Shown here: positions 35,567 through 43,932 of the stretch, one piece after another
How positions within the stretch are numbered: position 1 is the stretch's first letter
Layout: each line of letters starts with the position of its first letter
Source of the DNA: an uncultured Lachnospiraceae bacterium
GTDB lineage: Bacteria > Bacillota > Clostridia > Lachnospirales > Lachnospiraceae
Reading direction: 5' to 3'
Assembly (NCBI GenBank): GCA_902775485.1
Contig: CACYMJ010000008.1
Span: forward strand, 1-53,092
DNA length: 53,092 bases
Notes under the pieces: model-generated
What the model saw: only the letters and a program-made list of their open reading frames with translations
Databases searched by the model: none
Told to the model about the DNA's origin: nothing
Translations under genes and position numbers: made by a program

Positions 35567-36193
35567 ATGGCAGACGTTAAGAAACCCACAGTTACAGTAA
35601 AAAAGGCTGTTGTTACTGAGCCCGAGAAGGCAAAAGAGGCAATCAAGGCTGCAGTTGCAGAGCAGAAGGCAGCAGCTCCCGCTAAGGCAGCAGCTCCCGC
35701 TAAGGCAGCAGCACCTGCAAAGAAAGCACCTGCTAAGAAGGCTCCTGCAAAGAAGGCTCCTGCAAAGAAGGCAGCAGCAAAGAAAGCAGCTCCCGCTAAG
35801 GCAGCAGCAGCAAAGAAGGCAGCAGCTCCCGCTAAGGCAGCAGCTCCTGCAAAGAAAGCAGCTCCTGCAAAGAAGGCAGCTCCCGCTAAGGCAGCAGCAG
35901 CAAAGAAGGCAGCTCCCGCTAAGAAGGCAGCTCCTGCAAAGAAGACAACAACAGCTAAGAAGACTACTGCAAAGAAGGCACCTGCAAAGAAGGTTGAGAT
36001 CAAGTCAAGCGTATCTCTTCAGTTCCAGGGTAAGGACTACACGACAGCTAACCTTGTTAAGATGGCTAAGGATGCTTACAAGAAGGCCGGCGGAAAAGAT
36101 ACTCTTAAGACTATTGCAGTATATGCAAATGTTGACGACAAGATGGGTTATTTCGTTGCCAACGGAACGTTCCAGGGTAAGTTCGAGATCTGA
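35567..36193 (+). CDS. Lys/Ala/Pro-rich histone H1-like protein with C-terminal DUF6465-type domain
   Basis: 208 residues. Residues about 25-140 are built almost only from Lys, Ala and Pro in repeats such as AAAPAKKAPAKK, as in eukaryotic H1 tails and bacterial histone-like proteins. The last 65 residues form a compact domain (SVSLQFQGKDYTTANLVKMAKDAYKKAGG, with YANVDDKMGYFVANG). I recall this as the DUF6465 family common in Lachnospiraceae. The basic tail probably binds DNA or another polyanion. AAAGGAG precedes ATG 35567. Codons are strongly biased (AAG, GCA/GCT), as in abundant proteins. It is a single-gene unit with its own promoter and terminator. Confidence 0.88.
   Translation: MADVKKPTVTVKKAVVTEPEKAKEAIKAAVAEQKAAAPAKAAAPAKAAAPAKKAPAKKAPAKKAPAKKAAAKKAAPAKAAAAKKAAAPAKAAAPAKKAAPAKKAAPAKAAAAKKAAPAKKAAPAKKTTTAKKTTAKKAPAKKVEIKSSVSLQFQGKDYTTANLVKMAKDAYKKAGGKDTLKTIAVYANVDDKMGYFVANGTFQGKFEI
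35660..35990 (+). repeat. Low-complexity repeats coding the Lys/Ala/Pro tail
   Basis: Short, imperfect units of the form GCTCCCGCTAAGGCAGCA and GCTCCTGCAAAGAAGGCA recur through this stretch. Length differences between strains by in-frame slippage or recombination are to be expected. Confidence 0.85.
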
Positions 36194-36220
36194 TTCCGGG
36201 ATATATTGTGATAAAGATTT

Positions 36221-36248
36221 AAGGGGACTAGTAATAGTCCCCTTTTTA
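36221..36248 (+). terminator. Terminator of the H1-like gene
   Basis: A perfect ten-base-pair stem (AAGGGGACTA / TAGTCCCCTT) with GTAA loop, followed by TTT. Confidence 0.9.
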
Positions 36249-36288
36249 TGATATTGGATATGTATTGTTCAATGTTGGAGGATAGAAA

Positions 36289-38553
36289 ATGATCAGATTA
36301 CATGATAAAGGAGCTTTTCTGGTCGACGGCATCAGGTTTGTCGATGATCCGTCGGAGGCCGGGCTTTCTCAGGCAGAAGCATCAAAAAACACTATCGCTT
36401 ACAATATACTGAAAGATCATAATGTTTCGGGTGATACCGAAAAGCTTAAGATCAAATTTGACAAGTTAACAAGTCATGATATCACATATGTAGGTATAAT
36501 ACAGACCGCCAGAGCATCCGGACTTGAGAAGTTCCCGATACCCTATGTACTGACCAACTGTCATAACAGTCTTTGTGCGGTAGGCGGGACGATCAATGAG
36601 GATGATCACATGTTCGGACTGACATGTGCCAGGAAATACGGCGGAGTTTATGTACCTCCCCATCAGGCGGTCATTCACCAGTTCGCACGTGAAATGCTTG
36701 CCGGCGGCGGAAAGATGATACTCGGTTCCGATTCACATACAAGGTACGGTGCTCTCGGAACAATGGCTATGGGAGAAGGTGGTCCCGAGCTTGTAAAACA
36801 GCTTCTTGGCAGAACCTATGATATAAACAGACCTGAGGTTGTCGCCGTATACATGACGGGGACGCCAAAGCCCGGTGTAGGACCTCAGGATGTTGCGCTT
36901 GCTATTATCGGAGCCGTTTTTGACAAGGGATATGTCAAGAATAAAGTCATGGAGTTTGTAGGCCCGGGAGTGTCGAATCTGAGTGCTGATTTTCGTATAG
37001 GCGTGGACGTGATGACAACGGAAACGACCTGTCTGTCGTCTATCTGGAAAACCGACGATACGATAAAAGAGTTTTACGAGATCCACAAGAGAGCCGAAGA
37101 TTATAAGGAACTAGCTCCCGGTAAGGTGGCATATTATGACGGTGTCATTGAGGTTGAACTTGATAAGATAGATCCCATGATCGCCATGCCGTTCCATCCG
37201 AGTAATACGTATACTATTGACGAGGTCAATGCAAATCTTAAAGATATACTTGCCGATGTTGAAAAGAGGGCAGCGGTATCGCTTGACGGTGCCGTGGACT
37301 ATAAGCTTACGGACAAGATCGTAGATGGCAGATTCTATGTACAGCAGGGTATAGTAGCAGGATGTGCCGGCGGAGGATTTGAGAATATATGCGCTGTGGC
37401 GGATATTCTGGACGGAAAGAGCATAGGTGCGGATGAGTTCACACTCAGCGTTTATCCCGCATCAATGCCGATCTATATGGAACTGATCAAAAACGGATGT
37501 GCAGCGAAACTTCTTGCGACAGGCGCCGTGCTCAAGACAGCTTTTTGCGGACCTTGTTTCGGAGCGGGAGATACACCGGCAAACAATGCGTTCTCCATCA
37601 GGCATTCGACGAGGAACTTCCCTAACCGTGAAGGCAGCAAATTACAGAACGGTCAGATATCATCGGTCGCACTCATGGATGCCAGATCGATCGCGGCAAC
37701 GGCGGCAAACAAGGGATACCTGACAAGTGCGGTAAAACAGATAGAAGCGAATGCACTGAAAAAGTACAGATATTCGTTTGATTCATCCATATATGCAAAC
37801 CGCGTATTTGATTCAAAGGGTGTTGCGGATCCGAAACAGGAGATCCATTTCGGTCCGAATATCAAGGACTGGCCGTCTATGGAGGCCCTTCCGGAAAACC
37901 TCATATTAAGGGTTGTATCCGTTATACACGATCCGGTTACGACAACGGATGAACTGATCCCTTCGGGAGAAACATCATCATACAGATCCAATCCTTTGGG
38001 TCTTGCCGAGTTCGCATTGTCACGTAAGGATCCGATGTATGTGGGACGTGCCAAGCAGGTCAGGGAAGCCGAGGAAGCCAGGGTGTCAGGTAAGGATCCG
38101 GCGGATGTTTTATCACAGATCGGAGAGGCTGTAAATGCGATCACAAAGCAGTTCCCGGATGTGCAAAGTTCCAACACGGGTATAGGATCGACCATATATG
38201 CCGTAAAACCGGGTGACGGTTCCGCCAGAGAACAGGCGGCCAGCTGTCAGAAGGTGCTCGGAGGATGGGCAAACATTGCCAACGAATATGCAACAAAACG
38301 ATACAGGAGCAATCTGATCAACTGGGGTATGCTTCCGTTTATCATTGATGAGGGACAGCTTCCGTTTGAGAACCTGGATTTCCTGTTTGTTCCGCATATA
38401 AGACAGGCGATCGCGGAAGGTGCGGACCGGATGGATGCGTATGTTGTCAGGGACGGCATACTTACGAAGTTCATTCTTCGTATGGGAGCATTGACCGATG
38501 ATGAAAAAGAGATAATTCTTAAGGGTTGTCTGATCAACTATTATGCATCATGA
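36289..38553 (+). CDS. Aconitase-superfamily hydratase (YbhJ-like length and form)
   Basis: 754 residues. Three Cys stand where aconitase binds its [4Fe-4S] cluster: Cys359 in [10 protein letters not shown] and Cys420/Cys423 in FCGPCFG. The substrate-site block GSDSHT (146-151) and the Arg in [10 protein letters not shown] are kept. The usual SCTNS/G sequence around the first Cys is replaced by GCAGG, which sets it apart from AcnA/AcnB and leuC. It may be a true aconitase (citrate to isocitrate) or act on a related hydroxyacid. No citrate synthase or isocitrate dehydrogenase gene lies next to it. A terminator follows. Confidence 0.85.
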   Translation: MIRLHDKGAFLVDGIRFVDDPSEAGLSQAEASKNTIAYNILKDHNVSGDTEKLKIKFDKLTSHDITYVGIIQTARASGLEKFPIPYVLTNCHNSLCAVGGTINEDDHMFGLTCARKYGGVYVPPHQAVIHQFAREMLAGGGKMILGSDSHTRYGALGTMAMGEGGPELVKQLLGRTYDINRPEVVAVYMTGTPKPGVGPQDVALAIIGAVFDKGYVKNKVMEFVGPGVSNLSADFRIGVDVMTTETTCLSSIWKTDDTIKEFYEIHKRAEDYKELAPGKVAYYDGVIEVELDKIDPMIAMPFHPSNTYTIDEVNANLKDILADVEKRAAVSLDGAVDYKLTDKIVDGRFYVQQGIVAGCAGGGFENICAVADILDGKSIGADEFTLSVYPASMPIYMELIKNGCAAKLLATGAVLKTAFCGPCFGAGDTPANNAFSIRHSTRNFPNREGSKLQNGQISSVALMDARSIAATAANKGYLTSAVKQIEANALKKYRYSFDSSIYANRVFDSKGVADPKQEIHFGPNIKDWPSMEALPENLILRVVSVIHDPVTTTDELIPSGETSSYRSNPLGLAEFALSRKDPMYVGRAKQVREAEEARVSGKDPADVLSQIGEAVNAITKQFPDVQSSNTGIGSTIYAVKPGDGSAREQAASCQKVLGGWANIANEYATKRYRSNLINWGMLPFIIDEGQLPFENLDFLFVPHIRQAIAEGADRMDAYVVRDGILTKFILRMGALTDDEKEIILKGCLINYYAS

Positions 38554-38567
38554 TATTCCATGGATAC

Positions 38568-38600
38568 AAAGGGTCTGCCGGACGGCGGACCCTTTTGTGT
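38568..38600 (+). terminator. Terminator of the aconitase-like gene
   Basis: AAAGGGTCTGCC (38568-38579) pairs with GGCGGACCCTTT (38584-38595), with one U-G pair, followed by TGTGTTTT. Confidence 0.85.
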
Positions 38601-38684
38601 TTTGGGAGGTTATCAAAACACCGGTTTTGACCGATATACTATATGGCAACATAATATGACAGCATGGACAGGCATACACTCGGG

Positions 38685-38714
38685 AACGGATTCTAAACGC
38701 GGGATCCGTTTTTT
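38685..38714 (+). promoter_or_regulatory. Terminator-like hairpin in the leader of the EF-hand-like gene
   Basis: AACGGAT (38685-38691) pairs with ATCCGTT (38704-38710), followed by a run of T. It lies between a possible promoter (TTGACC at about 38628 and TATACT/TAATAT further on) and the TTG start at 38773. A second stem (CCTTGCA with TGCAAAGG, about 38741-38764) would cover part of the ribosome binding site. The two together resemble an attenuator leader, but I cannot match a known riboswitch. Confidence 0.4.
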
Positions 38715-38772
38715 GCGTATATGGGGATAATGCCGGTGTGCTGCCTTGCAAAAAATGCAAAGGAGGGATTAT

Positions 38773-39840
38773 TTGATAATCAAAGACAGCAGTATAGGAA
38801 TGGAATCCGCCAGAACTTATACTTCTGTCAGCGCCAAAAGCTACAGTGCCTCGGGAACGTTGCTTACTTTTCCGGGTATACTTGCAAACGCTTTTGACAC
38901 TGGAGACAAACAGGATGTTTCAAAAGCCGAAGGAGATGAAAAGGACCTTTCGGACAAAACGGATGCTGAGGGAGCAAAGAACGATTTTGACAGCATCTTC
39001 AACAAAATGCGTGCTTTTGCAACGAGTGATTCATATGAATCGAAGCTGCAGAGGGATGCCATGAACAGGATAAGGGTAGAGTGCATACAATTTCTGCTGT
39101 ATATGCTCTTCGGGGTAAAGGGTCATCCGGACGAGATAACTGCAGCGGAGGGAGGCCACAACACCCCGGTTGTTTCCGAAGTGACCGAGACTGTGCAGTA
39201 CTTCAGGTCGGAAACAGAAGAGACATGCTTTTCTACAAACGGAAAGGTTGTTACCGCTGACGGACGCGAGATCGATTTTAATCTTGAACTGTTGATGAGC
39301 AGGAGTTTTACCGAGTATTACGAGCAGAATGTTACGTCACTTAAAGTGTTCACGGATCCGCTGGTGATCAATCTGGACTGCGCCATGGCGGATGTATCGG
39401 ATGTGAAGATAAAGTTTGATCTTGACTGTGACGGAGAAGAGGAAGAGATAAGTGCACTTTCCTCATCGAGCGGTTACCTTGCTCTTGATCTTAATGAGGA
39501 TGGTCTGATCAATGACGGGAGTGAACTGTTCGGTACTTCGTCGCAGGACGGGTTCGCGGATCTTGCCCGTTACGATTCGGACGGTAACGGATGGATCGAT
39601 GAAGCCGATGAGATATTTGACAGACTTGTCATCGCGGTCCTAAAAGAGGACGGAACACAGGAACTTGTAAAACTGAAGGACAAAGATGTCGGCGCGATCT
39701 ATACGGGTAGAGCGTCAACTCAGTTTTCACTTAATGATCAGGCTACGAATGAGGAGAGGGCAAGGATCAGACAAACGGGGATCTTTTTGTATGAAAGCGG
39801 AATGTTGGGAACTGTGCAGCATCTGGATCTGGCACAGTAA
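38773..39840 (+). CDS. Protein of unknown function with EF-hand-like calcium motifs
   Basis: 355 residues with no signal peptide or membrane segment. Two acidic loops of the EF-hand or dockerin type, DLNEDGLINDGSELF and DSDGNGWIDEADEIF (about residues 228-275), are likely Ca2+ sites. The N-terminal half is polar, with a Lys/Asp-rich stretch. I chose TTG 38773, five bases after AGGAGGG; an earlier ATG at 38746 has no such site. Related proteins in Lachnospiraceae are known to me only as hypothetical. The gene faces the small minus-strand gene with only three bases between their stops. Confidence 0.8.
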   Translation: MIIKDSSIGMESARTYTSVSAKSYSASGTLLTFPGILANAFDTGDKQDVSKAEGDEKDLSDKTDAEGAKNDFDSIFNKMRAFATSDSYESKLQRDAMNRIRVECIQFLLYMLFGVKGHPDEITAAEGGHNTPVVSEVTETVQYFRSETEETCFSTNGKVVTADGREIDFNLELLMSRSFTEYYEQNVTSLKVFTDPLVINLDCAMADVSDVKIKFDLDCDGEEEEISALSSSSGYLALDLNEDGLINDGSELFGTSSQDGFADLARYDSDGNGWIDEADEIFDRLVIAVLKEDGTQELVKLKDKDVGAIYTGRASTQFSLNDQATNEERARIRQTGIFLYESGMLGTVQHLDLAQ

Positions 39841-39843
39841 ACA

Positions 39844-40107
39844 TCAGTCTTCTTCCAATACAAGAAATTCAAGGTAGTCAAACGGCACTTCTTCTATGAA
39901 ACTGTCAGGGGTAAAACGAACCTTTGAGTATTTTTTAAAATCTGCGATGTTTGACTCAAGCCATATGGGGCGGGGCAGATCGAAGTCATGACATATCTGC
40001 TCGATGGCTGAAAAAACCTTGTGTGTGCGGGTGTCGTCGTTTGTGTTTTCAACGACGGCATCCTTTTGCATGCGATTGTCCTTAAATGTACGCGCCCAGA
40101 ATTTCAT
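39844..40107 (-). CDS. Small conserved-looking protein of unknown function
   Basis: 87 residues: basic start, then a mixed sequence containing ICHDFDLPRPIWLESN and FTPDSFIEEVPFDYLEFLVLEED. The C-terminus is acidic and hydrophobic. I think it is real because its length is bounded by a good promoter upstream and a convergent gene downstream, and the composition is protein-like. There is no Shine-Dalgarno site before the ATG, and the -10 box is seven bases upstream. I recognise no domain. Confidence 0.7.
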   Translation of the reverse strand: MKFWARTFKDNRMQKDAVVENTNDDTRTHKVFSAIEQICHDFDLPRPIWLESNIADFKKYSKVRFTPDSFIEEVPFDYLEFLVLEED

Positions 40108-40114
40108 GATCAGA

Positions 40115-40143
40115 ATTATATAATATAAAAAATAATTTGTTAA
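40115..40143 (-). promoter_or_regulatory. Promoter of the small minus-strand gene
   Basis: On the minus strand TTAACA (40143-40138), a 17-base spacer and TATAAT (40120-40115), then TCTGATC and the ATG at 40107. Transcription would begin within a few bases of the ATG, so the message should be leaderless or nearly so. Confidence 0.65.
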
Positions 40144-40178
40144 GATTTGGTGAACGAAATGAAAGAGACGGATTATTA

Positions 40179-40187
40179 TGGTATAAT
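40179..40187 (+). promoter_or_regulatory. Extended -10 promoter of the alarmone synthetase gene
   Basis: TGG-TATAAT at 40179-40187, 38 bases before the TTG start at 40226. No good -35 box is present, which is acceptable for an extended -10 promoter. Confidence 0.55.
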
Positions 40188-40225
40188 ATACTCGGTATTA
40201 TTCATACGTTTTGGGGGTAGAATTA

Positions 40226-40882
40226 TTGGATCTGGATTTTAATAACGATGAGCAGGAAAGAACCTGGGAAGAACTCATTCTTCTGCACAGTTCCGCGCTC
40301 AAGGAGATAGGAACAAAGCTCGAGATATTAAACGACGAGTTCCAGCATATACATCAATATAATCCTATAGAGCATATCAAGTCGCGTATCAAATCTCCCG
40401 AGTCGATCGTAAGAAAGCTCAAGAGAAAGGGTTACGAGGTCAATCTTGAAAATATGGCAAAGTATGTGAATGATATAGCGGGTATCCGTATCATCTGTTC
40501 ATTTACTTCGGATATTTATCGTGTTGCCAATATGCTGCGGAATCAGAATGACATTAAGGTACTCTCTACAAAGGATTACATAGAATCGCCCAAAGAGAGC
40601 GGCTATAAGAGTTATCATATGCTGGTCAGCGTTCCGATATATCTGTCTGATTCGGTTGTCGATACAAAGGTCGAGATACAGATAAGAACCATAGCGATGG
40701 ATTTCTGGGCAAGTCTGGAGCATAAGATGAACTATAAGTTCGAAAGTGACGCACCCGAAGAGATCAAAAAGGAACTGTTTGAGTGTGCCGTTATGGTGGA
40801 ACAGCTTGATGACCGCATGCTTGTGATCAATGATAAGATCCAAAGGGCAAGACGCGAAGAGAGTATCTGGAAGATAGATTAA
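40226..40882 (+). CDS. Small alarmone synthetase, (p)ppGpp-forming (RelQ/YjbM type)
   Basis: 218 residues consisting only of a RelA/SpoT synthetase domain plus helices. The blocks DIAGIRIICSFTSDIYRV, KESGYKSYHMLV and VEIQIRTIAMDFWASLEHKMNYK match the catalytic core. The N-terminal HD hydrolase and C-terminal TGS/ACT domains of full-length Rel are absent. It should transfer pyrophosphate from ATP to GDP/GTP as a stress signal. TTG 40226 follows GGGGG by eight bases; TTG 40211 lies before the site. Confidence 0.92.
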   Translation: MDLDFNNDEQERTWEELILLHSSALKEIGTKLEILNDEFQHIHQYNPIEHIKSRIKSPESIVRKLKRKGYEVNLENMAKYVNDIAGIRIICSFTSDIYRVANMLRNQNDIKVLSTKDYIESPKESGYKSYHMLVSVPIYLSDSVVDTKVEIQIRTIAMDFWASLEHKMNYKFESDAPEEIKKELFECAVMVEQLDDRMLVINDKIQRARREESIWKID

Positions 40883-40902
40883 AAAGCCTTATAAATGAGG
40901 AG

Positions 40903-40935
40903 TGGCCAGGTGGATGAGAGTCACCTGGCCAATAT
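40903..40935 (+). terminator. Hairpin after the alarmone synthetase gene
   Basis: A perfect ten-base-pair stem (TGGCCAGGTG / CACCTGGCCA) with a nine-base loop. Only ATATTAT follows, so the T-tract is weak. Confidence 0.7.
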
Positions 40936-41004
40936 TATGAAAAAATACATCTGGTTGTTTGGAGATCATTCTCCAATGGAGATGTATAAAATATACCACT
41001 CTCT

Positions 41005-41033
41005 TATGAACAAATTGTGAACAAAATATGAAT
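41005..41033 (+). promoter_or_regulatory. Three TATGAAC-type direct repeats, 11-bp period
   Basis: TATGAAC (41005), TGTGAAC (41016) and TATGAAT (41027) are separated by four A/T bases each. The same element occurs at 29548-29565. Spacing of one helical turn suggests a site for a winged-helix response regulator. Confidence 0.55.
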
Positions 41034-41073
41034 ATATAGTAAATGTTTCCAATAGAGATAAAAAAACAGGGCT

Positions 41074-41100
41074 ATGCATTGTGAATAATGCACAATGCAT
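41074..41100. promoter_or_regulatory. Perfect inverted repeat upstream of the coiled-coil protein gene
   Basis: ATGCATTGTG and CACAATGCAT, ten bases each, around AATAATG. No T-tract on either side, and it lies 30 bases before a -35 box, so an operator or an RNA hairpin is possible. Confidence 0.55.
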
Positions 41101-41130
41101 GCTCCGGAGATAAAAGCAGGACGGCATATA

Positions 41131-41159
41131 TTGTGTTTTTGTTGAAAAAATGATAAAAT
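41131..41159 (+). promoter_or_regulatory. Promoter of the coiled-coil protein gene
   Basis: TTGTGT (41131-41136), a 17-base spacer ending in TGA, and TAAAAT (41154-41159). The -10 part is identical to that of the promoter at 29769. Confidence 0.6.
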
Positions 41160-41217
41160 ATTGCCGTTATTTAGTTGTCTTTGGTTATTTAAATGTTACA
41201 TGTCGGGGGAGGACGAA

Positions 41218-42240
41218 ATGGACGGATTCAGAGAAAGACTTGGCGGAAGATACGACAGATCCGGAATGAGAGGAAGCGGATATGAGCGTATGCCTTCCGA
41301 TGACCGCTATGAGAGCGACAGATATGAAAGGTCACCGAGAAGAGGAGGACCGGAGATATCCGCAGAGGCAATAACCGAAGCGGTAAATGAAGCTGTTACA
41401 AAGGCAAATCAGGAACAGCTTGATGTTATCGCGGATTTCTTTGATGAAGCAAAGGCAGACAGAATGGAATCGGAGAGGGCAATAATAGATGCGCTTTCAC
41501 ACAGCATAAGTGAAGCACCGGCTGCAAAAGCGGCGGAGGTTCAGCCTGAACAGCCGCAGCAGGTCACTCCCATAGCTGTTGTGGACGAGGAAAATGCGCA
41601 GACCCTGGCAAGAATAGAGAGAATCGCCGGACAGAACGCGGAGGCTCTTAATGAGAGCAGTGAGATGCTTGAGAGAAGTGTCGACAGTCTTCGTGCCAAT
41701 TCGGAGGTATTAAATGAATTAAAGAGCAGCGTGGGACAACTGCTTTCATCTGCCGAAGAGACAAAAAGCGCATCAGATGAGCTTAGAAACAGTTTGCAGC
41801 AGAGCATTGCGGAGATGGGAAACCGTGTACAGGCTGCTCCTGCTCCCATGCCGGAATTAACCGTAGACTTTACGGAAGAAAAGAATGAGATAATAGGAGC
41901 CGTCGGAGATAACAGAGCGATCCTGAACATGCTCCGTCAGGATGTGCTCAACGGATTTGCAAAAAATAACGAGGAGGAAGAGGAAGGCAGCAAGCCCGCA
42001 CCTCTTACAGCTGAGGAAGCGGCCAACTATTATAACCAGCTTGAGGATCATGTTCACAAGGAATGTGTAAAGTGTTACAGAAACGTTCAGCAGTCACTGA
42101 CCGAGCAGAATGCTGAGGCAAACAGCGGCGTTGAAAAGAGCGTGGCGGGACTTCGTATAATGGTGTTGATCTCCATGCTCCTCGGTTTTGTAAGTGTCGC
42201 TCTTCAGGTATGTAACATTCTTGGTTTATTCACATTCTGA
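41218..42240 (+). CDS. Tail-anchored coiled-coil protein of unknown function
   Basis: 340 residues. The N-terminus (1-45) is rich in Arg, Asp, Tyr and Gly (RYDRSG, DDRYESDRYERSPRRGG). The middle is strongly helical and charged and looks like coiled coil (LARIERIAGQNAEALNES, LERSVDSLRANSEVLNELKS). The end (about 315-338) is a single membrane helix. This suggests a cytoplasmic protein tethered by its C-terminus, perhaps structural. GGGGGAGG precedes ATG 41218 by five bases. The LysM/M23 protein follows 11 bases later, so a role in envelope organisation is plausible but unproven. Confidence 0.8.
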   Translation: MDGFRERLGGRYDRSGMRGSGYERMPSDDRYESDRYERSPRRGGPEISAEAITEAVNEAVTKANQEQLDVIADFFDEAKADRMESERAIIDALSHSISEAPAAKAAEVQPEQPQQVTPIAVVDEENAQTLARIERIAGQNAEALNESSEMLERSVDSLRANSEVLNELKSSVGQLLSSAEETKSASDELRNSLQQSIAEMGNRVQAAPAPMPELTVDFTEEKNEIIGAVGDNRAILNMLRQDVLNGFAKNNEEEEEGSKPAPLTAEEAANYYNQLEDHVHKECVKCYRNVQQSLTEQNAEANSGVEKSVAGLRIMVLISMLLGFVSVALQVCNILGLFTF

Positions 42241-42251
42241 TCCGGTATATA

Positions 42252-43829
42252 ATGAGCTTTTTTACCAAATACGTTAATATCATCAAATATTCACATTATT
42301 TAGCAATGCTGGGGACAGCATTGCTAATTTTTGTGTGCGCACCCGGAATCCAGAAATATGAGGATACCGGAAGCAATATGGTCAGCGTGTTCGTAAACGG
42401 TACCCAGGTCGGAACCGTCAAGGATGCCGCCGAAGTGGATGGTATGATACTCGAAGCCAGACGCCGTATAGCATCTGAAAACAGCAATCTTGTTCTGGTC
42501 AATTCGGATGTGGTTCTGTCCGGGTCAACGGACGTTGTGGGACAGGTGGATGACAGGCAGACTATAGTCGACAATATATATAATGTTTTCCGTGAAAATG
42601 TCATGATGACGAAACAGCCCGCCTTCGAGGTCAAGATAAACGAGTTTACCGTCAATCTTAAAAGCATAGATGATGTTATAGCACTGCTTAATGCGTCCAA
42701 GGAGGAATACGATCCGGATTCGGAATGGAAGGTATGGCTCGTAACTGACAATACCAGGGAGCTTAATGTTCTGACGACAAAGATTGAAAAGGTGTCTGAG
42801 GAGCAAAAGCAGGTACTTGATAAACCGATAGTATTTCCCAGGGGCGGAGCACTGCTGAAAATGGAGGAGATATACGACGCGGCATTTTCCCAGAAAGCAG
42901 AGAACTCATATGAGTTCGGGGTCAGAAGTATCGATTTTGACGAAAATGTTGAGGTTGTTCAGGCGTATGTTGACGGCGATAAGATAAGTACGCTTGAGGA
43001 TGCGATAGATGCTGTTACAAAAACAAGCGAAAAAAGCAAGAAATACGAGGTTGTCTCGGGTGATACACTCGGCGGCATAGCACAGAAGAACGATATGTCC
43101 ATCGAGGATATCATTGCGCTGAATCCGGTAACGGTACCGAATACCGGCGCGATGCTGCGTGTGGGTGACGAGCTGACCATATATTCCCCGGAACCAGAAC
43201 TTTCGGTTGTCAGGACCGAGAGAAGGTACTATGAAGAGAATTATGACGAGGAAGTCCAGTATATAGATAATGACGAGTGGTATACAAACGAAACGGTAGT
43301 CAGACAGCAGCCTGTTACGGGATACCGTAAGGTCGTTGCCGATGTAACATACAGAAATGCAGAGCTTGTATCCACAGATATACTTTATGAGAATATAACC
43401 GTAAAGGCTGTAGCCAAGATCGTTGAGCGCGGAACGAAGATCCCTCCGACATACATATATCCCTGCTGGGGAAGACTTTCGTCAGGATTCGGAAGAAGAA
43501 AGGCTCCAAAGAGAGGGGCAAGCACATATCATAAGGGCATAGACCTTGCGGTTCCTATCGGTACAGCTGTAATGGCATCGTGTGGCGGAACTGTCACACG
43601 TGCAGGATGGGGAAGCGGATACGGCTACTGTGTTTACATCCAGCATCCGGACGGAAAGAGTACGAGATACGGTCATTTGAGCAAAGTGCTGGTCAAGGCC
43701 GGCCAGAAGGTTTCGCAGGGGCAGAAGATCGCACTTAGCGGAAATACAGGTGTTTCCACCGGGCCGCACCTTCATTTTGAGATACTCGTGGGCGGTGGGC
43801 AAGTAAATCCGCTCAAATATCTGCAGTGA
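42252..43829 (+). CDS. Membrane-anchored LysM/G5/M23 cell-wall peptidase
   Basis: 525 residues: an N-terminal membrane helix (about 15-32), a long extracellular region, a LysM peptidoglycan-binding domain (264-312, YEVVSGDTLGGIAQKN), a G5-like stretch (about 320-397) and an M23 peptidase domain (about 425-522). The zinc ligands appear intact: His427 and Asp431 in HKGID, and the HLHFEI block near 507. It probably cleaves peptidoglycan cross-links or binds them. ATG 42252 has no Shine-Dalgarno site and lies 11 bases after the previous stop, so translation may be coupled. Confidence 0.92.
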   Translation: MSFFTKYVNIIKYSHYLAMLGTALLIFVCAPGIQKYEDTGSNMVSVFVNGTQVGTVKDAAEVDGMILEARRRIASENSNLVLVNSDVVLSGSTDVVGQVDDRQTIVDNIYNVFRENVMMTKQPAFEVKINEFTVNLKSIDDVIALLNASKEEYDPDSEWKVWLVTDNTRELNVLTTKIEKVSEEQKQVLDKPIVFPRGGALLKMEEIYDAAFSQKAENSYEFGVRSIDFDENVEVVQAYVDGDKISTLEDAIDAVTKTSEKSKKYEVVSGDTLGGIAQKNDMSIEDIIALNPVTVPNTGAMLRVGDELTIYSPEPELSVVRTERRYYEENYDEEVQYIDNDEWYTNETVVRQQPVTGYRKVVADVTYRNAELVSTDILYENITVKAVAKIVERGTKIPPTYIYPCWGRLSSGFGRRKAPKRGASTYHKGIDLAVPIGTAVMASCGGTVTRAGWGSGYGYCVYIQHPDGKSTRYGHLSKVLVKAGQKVSQGQKIALSGNTGVSTGPHLHFEILVGGGQVNPLKYLQ

Positions 43830-43872
43830 TTTTTGTTTAATTTGTTACATTCAACAAAATAAATGTTCGATA

Positions 43873-43901
43873 TTGAAAGGACACTATCGGGGTATTATAA
43901 T
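43873..43901 (+). promoter_or_regulatory. Sigma-A promoter of murA
   Basis: TTGAAA at 43873-43878, a 17-base spacer and TATAAT at 43896-43901. Start of transcription near 43908 gives a 25-base leader, which rules out the longer frame opening at 43873 as the protein start. Confidence 0.8.
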
Positions 43902-43932
43902 TTTCGATGGTATAAATATAGAGGTATCAAAG

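Larger units (their letters stand above)
40883..41130. other. Long intergenic region after the alarmone synthetase gene
   Basis: About 250 bases without a supportable gene. It holds the terminator, three TATGAAC-type repeats and a perfect inverted repeat, each listed separately. A 22-codon frame from ATG 40938 has no ribosome binding site and is not credible. Confidence 0.6.

Noticed and set aside
35610-36251. Open Arg/Gln-rich frame of 213 codons inside the H1-like gene
   Set aside because: It is the shifted frame of the Lys/Ala/Pro repeats, lacks a ribosome binding site, and its low complexity mirrors the real gene.
38620-38760. A c-di-GMP riboswitch before the EF-hand-like gene
   Set aside because: The conserved core bases of the GEMM class are not present; only generic hairpins can be supported.
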